NCBI GenBank assembly: GCA_024680555.1
Contig: JAILCC010000016.1
Coordinates: forward strand, 1-64,000
Length of the DNA stretch: 64,000 bases
Source: a bacterium
GTDB taxonomy: Bacteria; Cyanobacteriota; Vampirovibrionia; Gastranaerophilales; JAILCC01
Direction: 5' to 3'
This document shows, piece by piece, positions 7,335 to 13,808 of this stretch. How positions within the stretch are numbered: the first letter of the stretch is position 1; each line of letters starts with the position of its first letter. The translations under genes were made by a program, and so were the position numbers. The notes under the pieces were generated by a model. The model was not told the DNA's origin. It ran no database searches and worked only from the letters and a program-made list of their open reading frames with translations.

Positions 7335-7826
7335 TTATTTAAATATAAATATACGCAAATTAAAGTACAAGAATGCTGCTCCAACAAAATAAAGTCCTAT
7401 TAGTGCATATAACGCATCAGCATTACTATTAACTACATATTCTTGCATATCGCTATTAAAAAATTTATTAAGATTATTGTATTCAGTTTCCAATTCCTCA
7501 CAAAATGCATCCTCAGTTTTCTTTATACAAAAGGGAGTCAAGAATAGCAAATGCTCCTTATGTTTATTGTCTATTACCAAAAGAACATGATAATATGATT
7601 TGCTTTGAGCTTTTCTGTATTTTCTTATAACGTCTTTTTGATAGGATACAACATTTATTTTATCAATAATTTTAATTCCCAAAGGATATTCTCTTATAAT
7701 TTCAAGTGTTGCAGGTTTTGTAAACTTTGCCGTTTCTGATAACGGAGAATCATGCAAAATAGCTATTAAAATAATCAACGATAACGCACAAAAAAATAAA
7801 TATCCTAAAATGTTATTCTTATTCAT
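7335..7826 (-). CDS. Membrane protein with two TM segments, unknown
   Basis: 163 residues. An N-terminal membrane segment (NILGYLFFCALSLIILIAIL) and a C-terminal one (ADALYALIGLYFVGAAFLYF) enclose a ~110-residue soluble part with mixed beta character (YYHVLLVIDNKHKEHLLFL). No family recognised. No strong ribosome binding site before the ATG. It stands alone between repeats, as expected of accessory cargo. Confidence 0.55.
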   Translation of the reverse strand: MNKNNILGYLFFCALSLIILIAILHDSPLSETAKFTKPATLEIIREYPLGIKIIDKINVVSYQKDVIRKYRKAQSKSYYHVLLVIDNKHKEHLLFLTPFCIKKTEDAFCEELETEYNNLNKFFNSDMQEYVVNSNADALYALIGLYFVGAAFLYFNLRIFIFK

Positions 7827-7904
7827 ATGAAATTACAGTATTTGTAAATCTGCTCTCATTATAACAAATGAAAACTGACTAAACAATTTGATTAAAGGGG
7901 GCGA

Positions 7905-7930
7905 GTATGTAGGGTGCGATTGTTCGCACC
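7905..7930. repeat. Palindromic GTGCGA-TCGCAC element, copy 3 (inverted)
   Basis: GTATGTAGGGTGCGATTGTT then CGCACC, in the opposite orientation to copies 1, 2 and 5. The following TTTATATT is shared with copy 4. Confidence 0.85.
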
Positions 7931-7949
7931 TTTATATTATAGTATTAAT

Positions 7950-8052
7950 ATGGGACAACCTGTTTGGCGGCGTTAGAAAAATATTGCATTGAGTTTGCAC
8001 AATACTGAATGCACGAAGCAGAACTTGTGGAACAGATTTATAAGTTTTTGTG
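7950..8052 (+). repeat. ~105 bp repeat (tRNA-tail plus ETELLEQI...), copy 1
   Basis: Aligns along its length with 10044-10150: TGGGACAACC at the start, a TTAGAA block, TTTGCA, then GAACTTGTGGAACAGATTTA and TAAGTTTTTGTG at the end. One frame reads EAELVEQIYKFLC, but upstream stops show it is not a gene. The 7827-8208 gap otherwise holds only copy 3 of the palindromic element and nothing else I can name. Confidence 0.6.
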
Positions 8053-8208
8053 CCTCACGGATAGACAACAATGATTTCGGTGCGAACTTTTCAATTTGTT
8101 CTGTCTATTTATATCTGTAAAGTTTTGTAAAAAATATGTTTTATTTTGAAATTTTATATTGTTTATATACTTTATATATATAGCATGGGTAATCTGAGGT
8201 AATCAATA

Positions 8209-8823
8209 ATGAATATTTCTCAAATCAACAATACAAACTTTTCGTCTGATGAATTAAATTATACAAAAAAAGCTCAAACAGCAACAGAACAAGAGTATGA
8301 TACAAGCACTCCTGAAATTTCGATTGACAGTGCAGACGAAGATGGCGAAGTTGTTTTGAGCAAAGCCGGTAGTAATTTTGACGGAACTTCAAGCAGAGCA
8401 AGCATACTGGCAGAGTTTGGTGACATGAAAACATTTGACAATATGCTGGATTTAGTTTGTTGTGCAGGAATGGCTGCAATTGATTTGAGTGTCGATGTTG
8501 AGTCAAGCGGTTATAAAGCTTATAAGGCTCATATTGAAGTAAGCCAAATGCAAGACAATACAGCAATTAACCCCGGAGTAACAAATTTAGAAGCCGACGA
8601 AAACAGTACCGTTGCAGATATCATGAGTTTTACTTCTCCTGAAAGAGTGAAAAATATGTACAGGGAGGCTGGTAGTAACTATATCGATTATCTGGAACTT
8701 TTATATAAATACGAGCTTTTAGGTAACAAATTAAAATCAACAACAGGCGAGGTTGAAAAACAAAAAATTAAAGATGCATTGAACTGCATACTCATAAGCA
8801 TGAGAGATTTTCGTTTTGGGTAA
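8209..8823 (+). CDS. Tagged protein with DSADED/KAGS leader, unknown
   Basis: 204 residues; GAGG lies about 9 bases before the ATG. It opens MNISQINNTNFSSDE, a good match to the N-terminal tag, and continues TPEISIDSADEDGEVVLSKAGS, the same motif as the leaders of 893-1906 and 2731-3519 (TPEIVVDS-x-DEDAVL ... KAGSS). It therefore links the two N-terminal signals. The rest is helical with no recognised domain; EAGSNYIDYLELLYKYELLG lies near residue 155. No signal peptide. Confidence 0.7.
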   Translation: MNISQINNTNFSSDELNYTKKAQTATEQEYDTSTPEISIDSADEDGEVVLSKAGSNFDGTSSRASILAEFGDMKTFDNMLDLVCCAGMAAIDLSVDVESSGYKAYKAHIEVSQMQDNTAINPGVTNLEADENSTVADIMSFTSPERVKNMYREAGSNYIDYLELLYKYELLGNKLKSTTGEVEKQKIKDALNCILISMRDFRFG

Positions 8824-8883
8824 AGAAGGTTTTAATTTGTATTTTATGTTTTAAAAAATCGAGCAACCTGCCAGACAGGGTTA

Positions 8884-8909
8884 GTATGTAGGGTGCGATT
8901 GTTCGCACC
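8884..8909. repeat. Palindromic GTGCGA-TCGCAC element, copy 4 (inverted)
   Basis: GTATGTAGGGTGCGATTGTT then CGCACC and TTTATATT, identical to copy 3 over about 34 bases. The 8824-9128 gap holds this copy, the tRNA-His scar at 8934 and the promoter at 9072. Confidence 0.85.
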
Positions 8910-8933
8910 TTTATATTGTATTGTAATGTAAAA

Positions 8934-8952
8934 AATGGGGCGAGTGATGGGA
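8934..8952 (-). repeat. tRNA-His 3'-end scar
   Basis: 19 bases (AATGGGGCGAGTGATGGGA) identical to 11953-11971, the reverse complement of the tRNA-His 3' end including CCA. The match stops inside the T arm, so this is a fragment and not a gene. Confidence 0.7.
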
Positions 8953-9071
8953 TATGGCACGAAGCCAGTTTTGCAGAACTTGCTCAACAATCTTTGAGGA
9001 AATCGAGATTATGACTAGGTTAGAGAAGTGGTGTGCATAAATCTGATAAGATTTTATTTATGCGTCCGATA

Positions 9072-9100
9072 TTGACATAACCGTATATTACAATTATTTT
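9072..9100 (+). promoter_or_regulatory. Candidate sigma-70 promoter for the YunG-like gene
   Basis: TTGACA (9072-9077), 17-base spacer, TATTTT (9095-9100), 29 bases before the ATG at 9129. Confidence 0.4.
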
Positions 9101-9128
9101 GTTGATAGATATTTGAAAGGAATAATTA

Positions 9129-9596
9129 ATGTTTAAAACAAAATCAGGTAGAGATATTACATATTACGGTCAAGAAAATGCAAAATATATCAAAAGAATA
9201 TGTCAAGAATTTGAATGTATCAATACACCTGATGACTTGTTTGAATATTTGCTTGAGATATGGTGCAAAGAAACTTCATATCCAAGTTGCCAAGACGAGT
9301 ACTGTTATGAAGAAGACCCAACATTAGGTCAATGTGCAATTACAGCTATGTTGGTGTACGACATTTTTGGGGGAACAATTCATAAAATATTTTTAGAAGG
9401 CGGCGGAACTCATTATTTTAACAAAATTAACGACAAATATATAGATTTAACAAGCGACCAATTCTTTGGATTTGGTTATGTTATTAATTATGAACCAAAT
9501 GAAGAAGTTCCTATTAAATATTGTTGTAAAAGTCAAAATACGGCTATGAGATTTAATTTATTACTAGAAAAATTGATTTGTAGTTTTAGAGTGTAA
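9129..9596 (+). CDS. YunG-like protein, papain/transglutaminase-fold candidate
   Basis: 155 residues; GAAAGGAATAATTA precedes the ATG. The centre matches the YunG family: DPTLGQCAITAMLVYDIFGG, then GGGTHYFNKINDKYIDLT and SDQF. Cys in GQCA, His in THYF and Asp in IDLT have the order and spacing of a Cys-His-Asp triad. Family members are small, cytoplasmic and uncharacterised. It is flanked by tRNA-His scars (8934 and 9667), so it looks like cargo of an inserted element. Confidence 0.75.
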   Translation: MFKTKSGRDITYYGQENAKYIKRICQEFECINTPDDLFEYLLEIWCKETSYPSCQDEYCYEEDPTLGQCAITAMLVYDIFGGTIHKIFLEGGGTHYFNKINDKYIDLTSDQFFGFGYVINYEPNEEVPIKYCCKSQNTAMRFNLLLEKLICSFRV

Positions 9597-9666
9597 TAGA
9601 GATTATAAATGTATCAAAACAAAAGAGTTACAATTTTTATTGTAACTCTTATTGTAATAATTATTG

Positions 9667-9688
9667 TAATGGGGCGAGTGATGGGAAT
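9667..9688 (-). repeat. tRNA-His 3'-end scar, longest copy
   Basis: 22 bases identical to 11952-11973 (core GGGGCGAGTGATGGGAAT), covering CCA, the acceptor 3' strand and part of the T stem of tRNA-His. Confidence 0.8.
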
Positions 9689-9694
9689 TTTCTT

Positions 9695-9794
9695 GGATTT
9701 TGCTCCACTCGGTCAGGATTTTCCTGCGCTGCGCTTGTCGTCAAACCTGACCTCGCTACTTCGGCATTCCCTACGGTCAGCCTACGCAAAATCC
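9695..9794. other. GC-richer nested inverted-repeat element (candidate structured RNA)
   Basis: Outer stem GGATTTTGC (9695-9703) pairs with GCAAAATCC (9786-9794). Inside it GGTCAGG (9711-9717) pairs with CCTGACC (9746-9752). The segment is visibly richer in G and C than its surroundings and sits exactly between two tRNA-His scars. A frame runs through it, but its product would join the scar, this element, a terminator and the 9889 repeat, so I do not treat it as a gene. Confidence 0.45.
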
Positions 9795-9838
9795 GCCGAA
9801 CCCACAAACTATGGTTTCAATCCTGCATCAACTCTGAT

Positions 9839-9873
9839 AAAAAAGCAGATAACAAAACGTCATCTGCTTTTTT
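9839..9873. terminator. Bidirectional hairpin terminator
   Basis: AAAAAAGCAGAT pairs with ATCTGCTTTTTT; A and T runs on both sides. It directly abuts the scar at 9874. Confidence 0.75.
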
Positions 9874-9888
9874 ATGGGGCGAGTGATG
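9874..9888 (-). repeat. tRNA-His 3'-end scar
   Basis: ATGGGGCGAGTGATG, 15 bases identical to the tRNA-His 3' end. As at 5077, it is followed at once by the 83 bp repeat. Confidence 0.6.
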
Positions 9889-9971
9889 TGTATTTGTTAC
9901 AACCTCTCGCTAAGATAATTATTCATGAATTGGAAAATATGTCAATGGATGAAATACTCTTTTCTGCTTAG
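9889..9971 (+). repeat. ~83 bp direct repeat, copy 2
   Basis: Matches 5093-5175. It reads LAKIIIHELENMSMDEIL then stop; most differences between copies are substitutions that keep the frame. It is followed 7 bp later by palindromic copy 5. Confidence 0.75.
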
Positions 9972-9978
9972 CTTGTAT

Positions 9979-10004
9979 GGTGCGAATTTTCGCACCCTAC
10001 ATAC
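9979..10004. repeat. Palindromic GTGCGA-TCGCAC element, copy 5
   Basis: GGTGCGAATTTTCGCACC followed by CTACATAC. The loop differs from the other copies (TTTT or ATTT rather than ACAA) while the stem is kept, which suggests the hairpin matters. Confidence 0.85.
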
Positions 10005-10043
10005 TCAAATAAAAAACACACTCATAAAGGGTGCTTATTTTTA

Positions 10044-10150
10044 AAAATGGGGCAACCAATGGGATAAGGTTAGAACCATATTGCATACAATTTGCAGAAC
10101 TTGCAATTCAGGAAACAGAACTTTTGGAACAGATTCATAAGTTTTTGTGT
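10044..10150 (+). repeat. ~105 bp repeat, copy 2
   Basis: Shares a 35-base identical head with 10705 (core TGGGGCAACCAATGGGATAA), then diverges while keeping a readable frame (NGATNGIRLEP ... FAELAIQETELLEQIHKFL). The head looks like the reverse complement of a tRNA 3' end: CCA, a C at position 73 as in bacterial tRNA-His, acceptor TGGTTGC and T-stem CCCAT. Confidence 0.75.
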
Positions 10151-10154
10151 CAAA

Positions 10155-10682
10155 TTATCTGCTTTTATTAAAACACTCTTGAATCAAGTTCCAAACCTCA
10201 TTGCATTCATTCTCTGATGAAAAAATTCTTTTAGGAATAATATATGCACTATTATTACCCGTAAAAATCAGGAAAGAATGCTGATTGTTGTCAATTTTAG
10301 GAACTTTTCTCCAATGTACAAGAGTATCTCCGATATCTTCTTTACAAATAAAATTTTCTTCTTCTGAATTTAGTTCAAGATAAATTTTTCTTGTGTTTAT
10401 ATTTTCTAAAAATACTTTCACTAGCGATTTCTTTTTGTGCATACATAAAAAGAAACCTGTAAAAAAAATAATTACGCTAAGAATGCATATAGTTAAAATA
10501 AAGCTTAGTTCTAAATAACCTGTTTTTAATCCTATATAAAGTGTAAGAATACACAACATTAAGCAGGTTAGCGACTTTAATATTTGGACTATGCCAACAC
10601 CTTTTGAGGATGCATTGTATATCTTTTCAAGATTATTCTCTACATCCATTTTTGTTAATTCAAAATTTAATTCTTTTATCAT
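10155..10682 (-). CDS. YcxB-like membrane protein
   Basis: 175 residues from the ATG at 10682 (MIKELNFELTKMDVENN); the ribosome binding site is poor, and upstream sequence belongs to the 105 bp repeat. Two membrane segments (about residues 42-58 and 64-82) are followed by a soluble C-terminal domain with the YcxB-like pattern: GDTLVHWRKVPKIDNNQHSF, NNSAYIIPKRIFSSENE and a final VWNLIQECF helix. YcxB-like proteins are uncharacterised inner-membrane proteins, common as accessory genes. The gene lies between two copies of the 105 bp repeat (10044 and 10705), an arrangement typical of cassette cargo. Confidence 0.65.
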   Translation of the reverse strand: MIKELNFELTKMDVENNLEKIYNASSKGVGIVQILKSLTCLMLCILTLYIGLKTGYLELSFILTICILSVIIFFTGFFLCMHKKKSLVKVFLENINTRKIYLELNSEEENFICKEDIGDTLVHWRKVPKIDNNQHSFLIFTGNNSAYIIPKRIFSSENECNEVWNLIQECFNKSR

Positions 10683-10704
10683 ATATATTATTGTATCACT
10701 AATA

Positions 10705-10808
10705 AAAAATGGGGCAACCAATGGGATAAGGTTAGAACCCGATTATGTAAAATTTGTAGAATTAACTTTACATGAAACGGAGCTCATGGTGCTGATTTAT
10801 AAGTTTTT
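10705..10808 (+). repeat. ~105 bp repeat, copy 3
   Basis: Identical to copy 2 over the first 35 bases, then reads NGATNGIRLEPDYVKFVEL and HETELMVLIYKFLKN before stop. It frames the YcxB-like gene together with copy 2. Confidence 0.75.
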
Positions 10809-10853
10809 AAAAAATAAACATAAATTATAAGGTGGAGTTGTTACATATATTTG

Positions 10854-11867
10854 TTAATCTGTCCAAGAAAAAGAAAAATTAGGAACATTGCTTTTTATAT
10901 TATTAAGTATTCTTTTGTACGAGATATTATTAGGCTCCATAAGTATTGCTTTTGTAATATATTCAATAGCCTGTTCACGTGTTACATCTAAGCCACCCAT
11001 CTCATAAAATAATGACTTTAGTGCATATGCACTATGGACATTGTGCTTTGTTCCTTGTGTTATAATATACTGAATTTCTTCAGGGGAATAATAACCATTT
11101 AGAAACAATGCAAATTCAAATTCATATAAAAAATCACCATTGGGATATTTAACTTTTAAAAAATTATCTTTAAAATAAAATGCGTCATCTTGAGATAATC
11201 GCAGCTTACGAAATGTCTCAAATCTTTCTATAATGTCATCTGGTAAATTACTTATTAGCATATTGTAAAAATCATAATTTTTTATTCTATTTAACCAGCG
11301 TGTCAGACGATGTTCGATAAATGCAAATTTATAAGGAACAGTTAAGAACGAAGGTAAAACATTATCATTATTAGAAAGTTCTTTTATTTTTCTATCTAAT
11401 TTTGCTTTATCTACCATACCAGCAAATGTATAAAATGGAATAATAGTTTTGCCATTAAAATCGTTGCTAATTAAAAAACTTTTAACTGGTAAGGATAAAT
11501 CTCCTTTCCAGACAGGACTTCCTATAAAAATGACATCATAATCCGACATATCTATTTTATTGGTTTTGGGAAGATAATCTTTTTTTGTTTGCTCAATTAC
11601 CATATTAGTTAGTTCTAGTACATTCATGCCTTCATATTCTTCTGCTTTGATTTTTTCAATATCGCAGTTTAAATGTTGCTTTATCATATTTGCAATATCT
11701 TCAGTATGATTGCTGTGAGAATAGTACACAATCAGGGGTTTGGGGACAAATAAATTATTTTGATAACTAACCTTCTTGTTAAGATACCAATTTGTAGCAA
11801 ATACAAATAGTATTAACATTAATACCGCAAAAATAGTTTGCAATAAAAATAACACTTTTTTATTCAT
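10854..11867 (-). CDS. Membrane-anchored flavodoxin-like protein
   Basis: 337 residues; GGAAAA upstream of the ATG. One N-terminal membrane segment (LFLLQTIFAVLMLILFVFA) serves as anchor. Residues ~45-200 are flavodoxin-like: VYYSHSNHTEDIA is the FMN phosphate loop (S-x-S-x-x-T), DVIFIGSPVWKGDLSLPV is the second FMN loop, and FYTFAG follows. The ~140-residue C-terminal part is helical and TPR/Sel1-like in character (REQAIEYITKAILMEPNN). The family carries FMN and moves electrons; the fused C-terminal part is unfamiliar. It sits against the 3' end of tRNA-His, where an integrated element would start. Confidence 0.7.
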   Translation of the reverse strand: MNKKVLFLLQTIFAVLMLILFVFATNWYLNKKVSYQNNLFVPKPLIVYYSHSNHTEDIANMIKQHLNCDIEKIKAEEYEGMNVLELTNMVIEQTKKDYLPKTNKIDMSDYDVIFIGSPVWKGDLSLPVKSFLISNDFNGKTIIPFYTFAGMVDKAKLDRKIKELSNNDNVLPSFLTVPYKFAFIEHRLTRWLNRIKNYDFYNMLISNLPDDIIERFETFRKLRLSQDDAFYFKDNFLKVKYPNGDFLYEFEFALFLNGYYSPEEIQYIITQGTKHNVHSAYALKSLFYEMGGLDVTREQAIEYITKAILMEPNNISYKRILNNIKSNVPNFSFSWTD

Positions 11868-11954
11868 AATTATTTTCCATTATCTATAATCAAGATAATT
11901 CTATCACAAATAATACCCAAACAAAAAAGCCTCTGACGAGGCTAAATTTGATAA

Positions 11955-12031
11955 TGGGGCGAGTGATGGGAATCGAACCCACGAATACCGGAACCACAAT
12001 CCGGGGCCTTAACCGCTTGGCGACACTCGCC
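11955..12031 (-). tRNA. tRNA-His (anticodon GTG)
   Basis: On the minus strand: acceptor GGCGAGTG pairs with CACTCGCC over 8 bp, including the tRNA-His-specific G-1:C73. Anticodon stem CCGGA/TCCGG encloses loop TTGTGGT (anticodon GTG); T loop TTCGATT; CCA is encoded. Its 3' end recurs as 15-22 base fragments at 5077, 8934, 9667 and 9874, which marks it as an integration site. Confidence 0.95.
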
Positions 12032-12084
12032 ACTTGTCATACTTTTATTATATATGAAAAAAATTTTTTTCAAATTATTTGTTT

Positions 12085-12540
12085 TTATTGGGGCTGAAAC
12101 TGCTTTATATCTGCGTTTATTGCGTTATCAGGAACTAAAAAATTTAATAACGAAAGCTCGTGTTCATCTGGGATTGTTCTTTCTTGTGCATGAAATCCAA
12201 GCAATAAATTATCCTCAACGAGTTTGTGAGCTTCGGATATAGAAACCGAGTTTTTATCAAGCGCAACCCCATCTGCGCCGACAAGTTTAGCTATATCTAT
12301 TCTGTCTTTTATTATAAGCAGCGCATTAAAAACCCCGCACAAATCTCTCAGTTTTTTGCCTGTTGACAAAAAATCCTTTGAAACAAGGTTATTTCCGTCA
12401 AATTCAACGACATCAACGCCTTCTTTTAGTGCAATTCCTACGTCGTTCAGAAAAGAATTTTCCGCATTAATGTCGGATAAAACAAAAATTTTATAGTTCT
12501 TTTTGTCCTTTAATAAATGTTTTTGCAGCTTGGTTGTCAT
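12085..12540 (-). CDS. Short ThiE/TenI-like (thiamine phosphate synthase fold) protein
   Basis: 151 residues; AGAGG sits 4 bases before the ATG. ALLIIKDRIDIAKLVGADGVALDKNSVSISEAHKL corresponds to the ThiE core (I-N-D-R-x-D-x-A ... G-A-D-G-V-H-L-x-Q), followed by LLGFHAQ in place of IIGxS. ThiE proteins are about 210 residues, so the last beta-alpha units with part of the phosphate site are missing. Asn of IND is Lys here and the VHLGQ signature is VALDK. It may be a degenerate or regulatory TenI-like protein. It faces tRNA-His. Confidence 0.6.
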   Translation of the reverse strand: MTTKLQKHLLKDKKNYKIFVLSDINAENSFLNDVGIALKEGVDVVEFDGNNLVSKDFLSTGKKLRDLCGVFNALLIIKDRIDIAKLVGADGVALDKNSVSISEAHKLVEDNLLLGFHAQERTIPDEHELSLLNFLVPDNAINADIKQFQPQ

Positions 12541-12615
12541 ATTACCTCTTGATACATCCTGTCGGGCGATTTAATTACTCTAATTCAATTATATAACAAA
12601 ATCGGGAGTTAAATT

Positions 12616-13194
12616 GTGAATAATTATAGCAATAAAAAATTATCCGAACTGATTGAACTTGCAAAAAGTGATGATAATGATGCAATTTCTGAGCTTATAT
12701 CAAGATATCAAGACAAAATTTATGAGATGTTTATTGCGCTAAAGCCAGCAGATGACATTTTTGATTTAACGCAAGAAGCGCTTTTTAGGATGTCACGTTC
12801 AATTAAAAAATTAAAAAAGCCGGAGCGTTTTCATTCTTGGCTGAACAAAATTGTGCATAACCTGTTTTATGACACTTTGCGCAGAAAAAGGCACAGTTGC
12901 CCGATTTCCGAACCCAATTGTGACAATGAAAACAGTGCATTTGGCGAGTGCATTATAGACAAGAAAAAAACTCCTGACGAAAATACTCTTTATTGTGAAT
13001 TAAAGACCAAAATAAATATCGCAATAGAGAAGCTTCCTGCCCTTTTTAGAACGATTGTCTTACTTAGGGAGGTAGAAGGACTGTCTTATGGCGAAATTGC
13101 CGATTTAACGAATTTGAACGTCGGTACGGTGAAATCAAGACTCGCCAGAGCAAGAGTTATTTTAAAAAAAGAATTAGAACCTTATATAAAGTAG
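12616..13194 (+). CDS. ECF-type sigma-70 family RNA polymerase sigma factor
   Basis: 192 residues from a GTG with GGGAG upstream. Region 2 (about residues 20-85) contains DDIFDLTQEALFRMSRSI and FHSWLNKIVHNLFYDTLRRK. Region 4 (~130-185) contains LPALFRTIVLLREVEGLSY, GEIADLTNLNVGTVKSRL and ARARVILKKEL. Region 3 is absent, as in ECF sigma factors. It would direct RNA polymerase to a small stress or envelope regulon. The next gene starts 11 bp downstream and encodes a Cys-rich protein, the usual place of an anti-sigma factor. Confidence 0.93.
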   Translation: MNNYSNKKLSELIELAKSDDNDAISELISRYQDKIYEMFIALKPADDIFDLTQEALFRMSRSIKKLKKPERFHSWLNKIVHNLFYDTLRRKRHSCPISEPNCDNENSAFGECIIDKKKTPDENTLYCELKTKINIAIEKLPALFRTIVLLREVEGLSYGEIADLTNLNVGTVKSRLARARVILKKELEPYIK

Positions 13195-13205
13195 AGATAA
13201 AATAC

Positions 13206-13454
13206 ATGGAACAAGTTAACGAATACTCAAAATACAGGATTTGCAATGCAATAAACTGCTTTTATGCAAATGAATACTTTGCTAACAATGATTGCACCCA
13301 ATGCGCTTCCTGTGGCGGTGAATGCACATTGTGCTCTTATAATTTTAAAAGCATTTATGACTTACGCCGGGTTATAAAAAACGAACTTGAAAAATCACAA
13401 AAGAAAAGAGCCTCCTCATCGCTAAGAAGACTCTTTTCCTTTTTAAATCAGTAA
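13206..13454 (+). CDS. Small Cys-rich protein, putative redox or zinc partner of the sigma factor
   Basis: 82 residues. Seven Cys fall in a short span: CNAINC, then CTQCASCGGECTLC, a tight CxxCxxC-xxx-CxxC cluster that suits zinc or an iron-sulfur site. The C-terminal half is basic and helical (YDLRRVIKNELEKSQKKR). It is translationally close to the sigma gene (11 bp). Position suggests a soluble zinc-binding anti-sigma factor, but the classical H-x3-C-x2-C signature is not present, so this is inference. Confidence 0.65.
   Translation: MEQVNEYSKYRICNAINCFYANEYFANNDCTQCASCGGECTLCSYNFKSIYDLRRVIKNELEKSQKKRASSSLRRLFSFLNQ
13403..13438. terminator. Terminator overlapping the end of the Cys-rich gene
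   Basis: GAAAAGAG pairs with CTCTTTTC, then a CCTTTTT run. It lies inside the last codons and between convergent genes (Cys-rich protein and HU). Confidence 0.5.
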
Positions 13455-13727
13455 TTATTTTACTAATTCTTTGAATTTCTTACCAGCTGAGAATGCAGGT
13501 ACAGTTTTTGCAGCAATTTTAATTGTAGCACCTGTTTGAGGGTTTCTGCCTGAACGAGCAGCTCTCTTACGAGGTTCGAATGTACCAAAACCAACCAATG
13601 TAACTTTTTTGCCTTTTGCAACAGTTTTTGCAACTGTTTCAAGAACTGCAGCCAAAACATCACCAGCCAATTTTTGTGATACTTTAGATTTCTTGGAAAT
13701 CTCTTTTACTAATTCTTCTTTGTTCAT
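13455..13727 (-). CDS. hup: HU-family DNA-binding protein
   Basis: 90 residues from the ATG at 13727 with AAAGGAGATG upstream; an in-frame start eight codons earlier lacks support. It is a typical HU: MNKEELVKEISKKSKVSQK, then VTLVGFGTFEPRKRAARSGR, NPQTGATIKIAAKTVPAFSAGKKF. The arm contains the conserved R-N-P-x-T-G with Pro at the tip for DNA intercalation. It binds and bends DNA in the nucleoid. Monocistronic and convergent with the Cys-rich gene. Confidence 0.97.
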   Translation of the reverse strand: MNKEELVKEISKKSKVSQKLAGDVLAAVLETVAKTVAKGKKVTLVGFGTFEPRKRAARSGRNPQTGATIKIAAKTVPAFSAGKKFKELVK

Positions 13728-13808
13728 AGAACATCTCCTTTTTCTGTACAAGTGTTATTATAGCCACTTTTCAAGTTTTGGCAAGTTTTTGTAACATCTT
13801 TTAATATT

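Noticed and set aside
9609-9971. 120-codon plus-strand open frame
   Set aside because: It runs through a tRNA-His scar, the nested inverted repeat, a terminator, a second scar and the 83 bp repeat; a chance frame across repeats.
5181-10004. CRISPR array from the five palindromic repeats
   Set aside because: Spacing is 0.6-2 kb and irregular, orientation mixed, and no cas genes are present.
10591-10830. 79-codon frame ending NGATNGIRLEP...KHKL
   Set aside because: Its first half is antisense to the YcxB-like gene and its second half is the 105 bp repeat, present in several broken copies.
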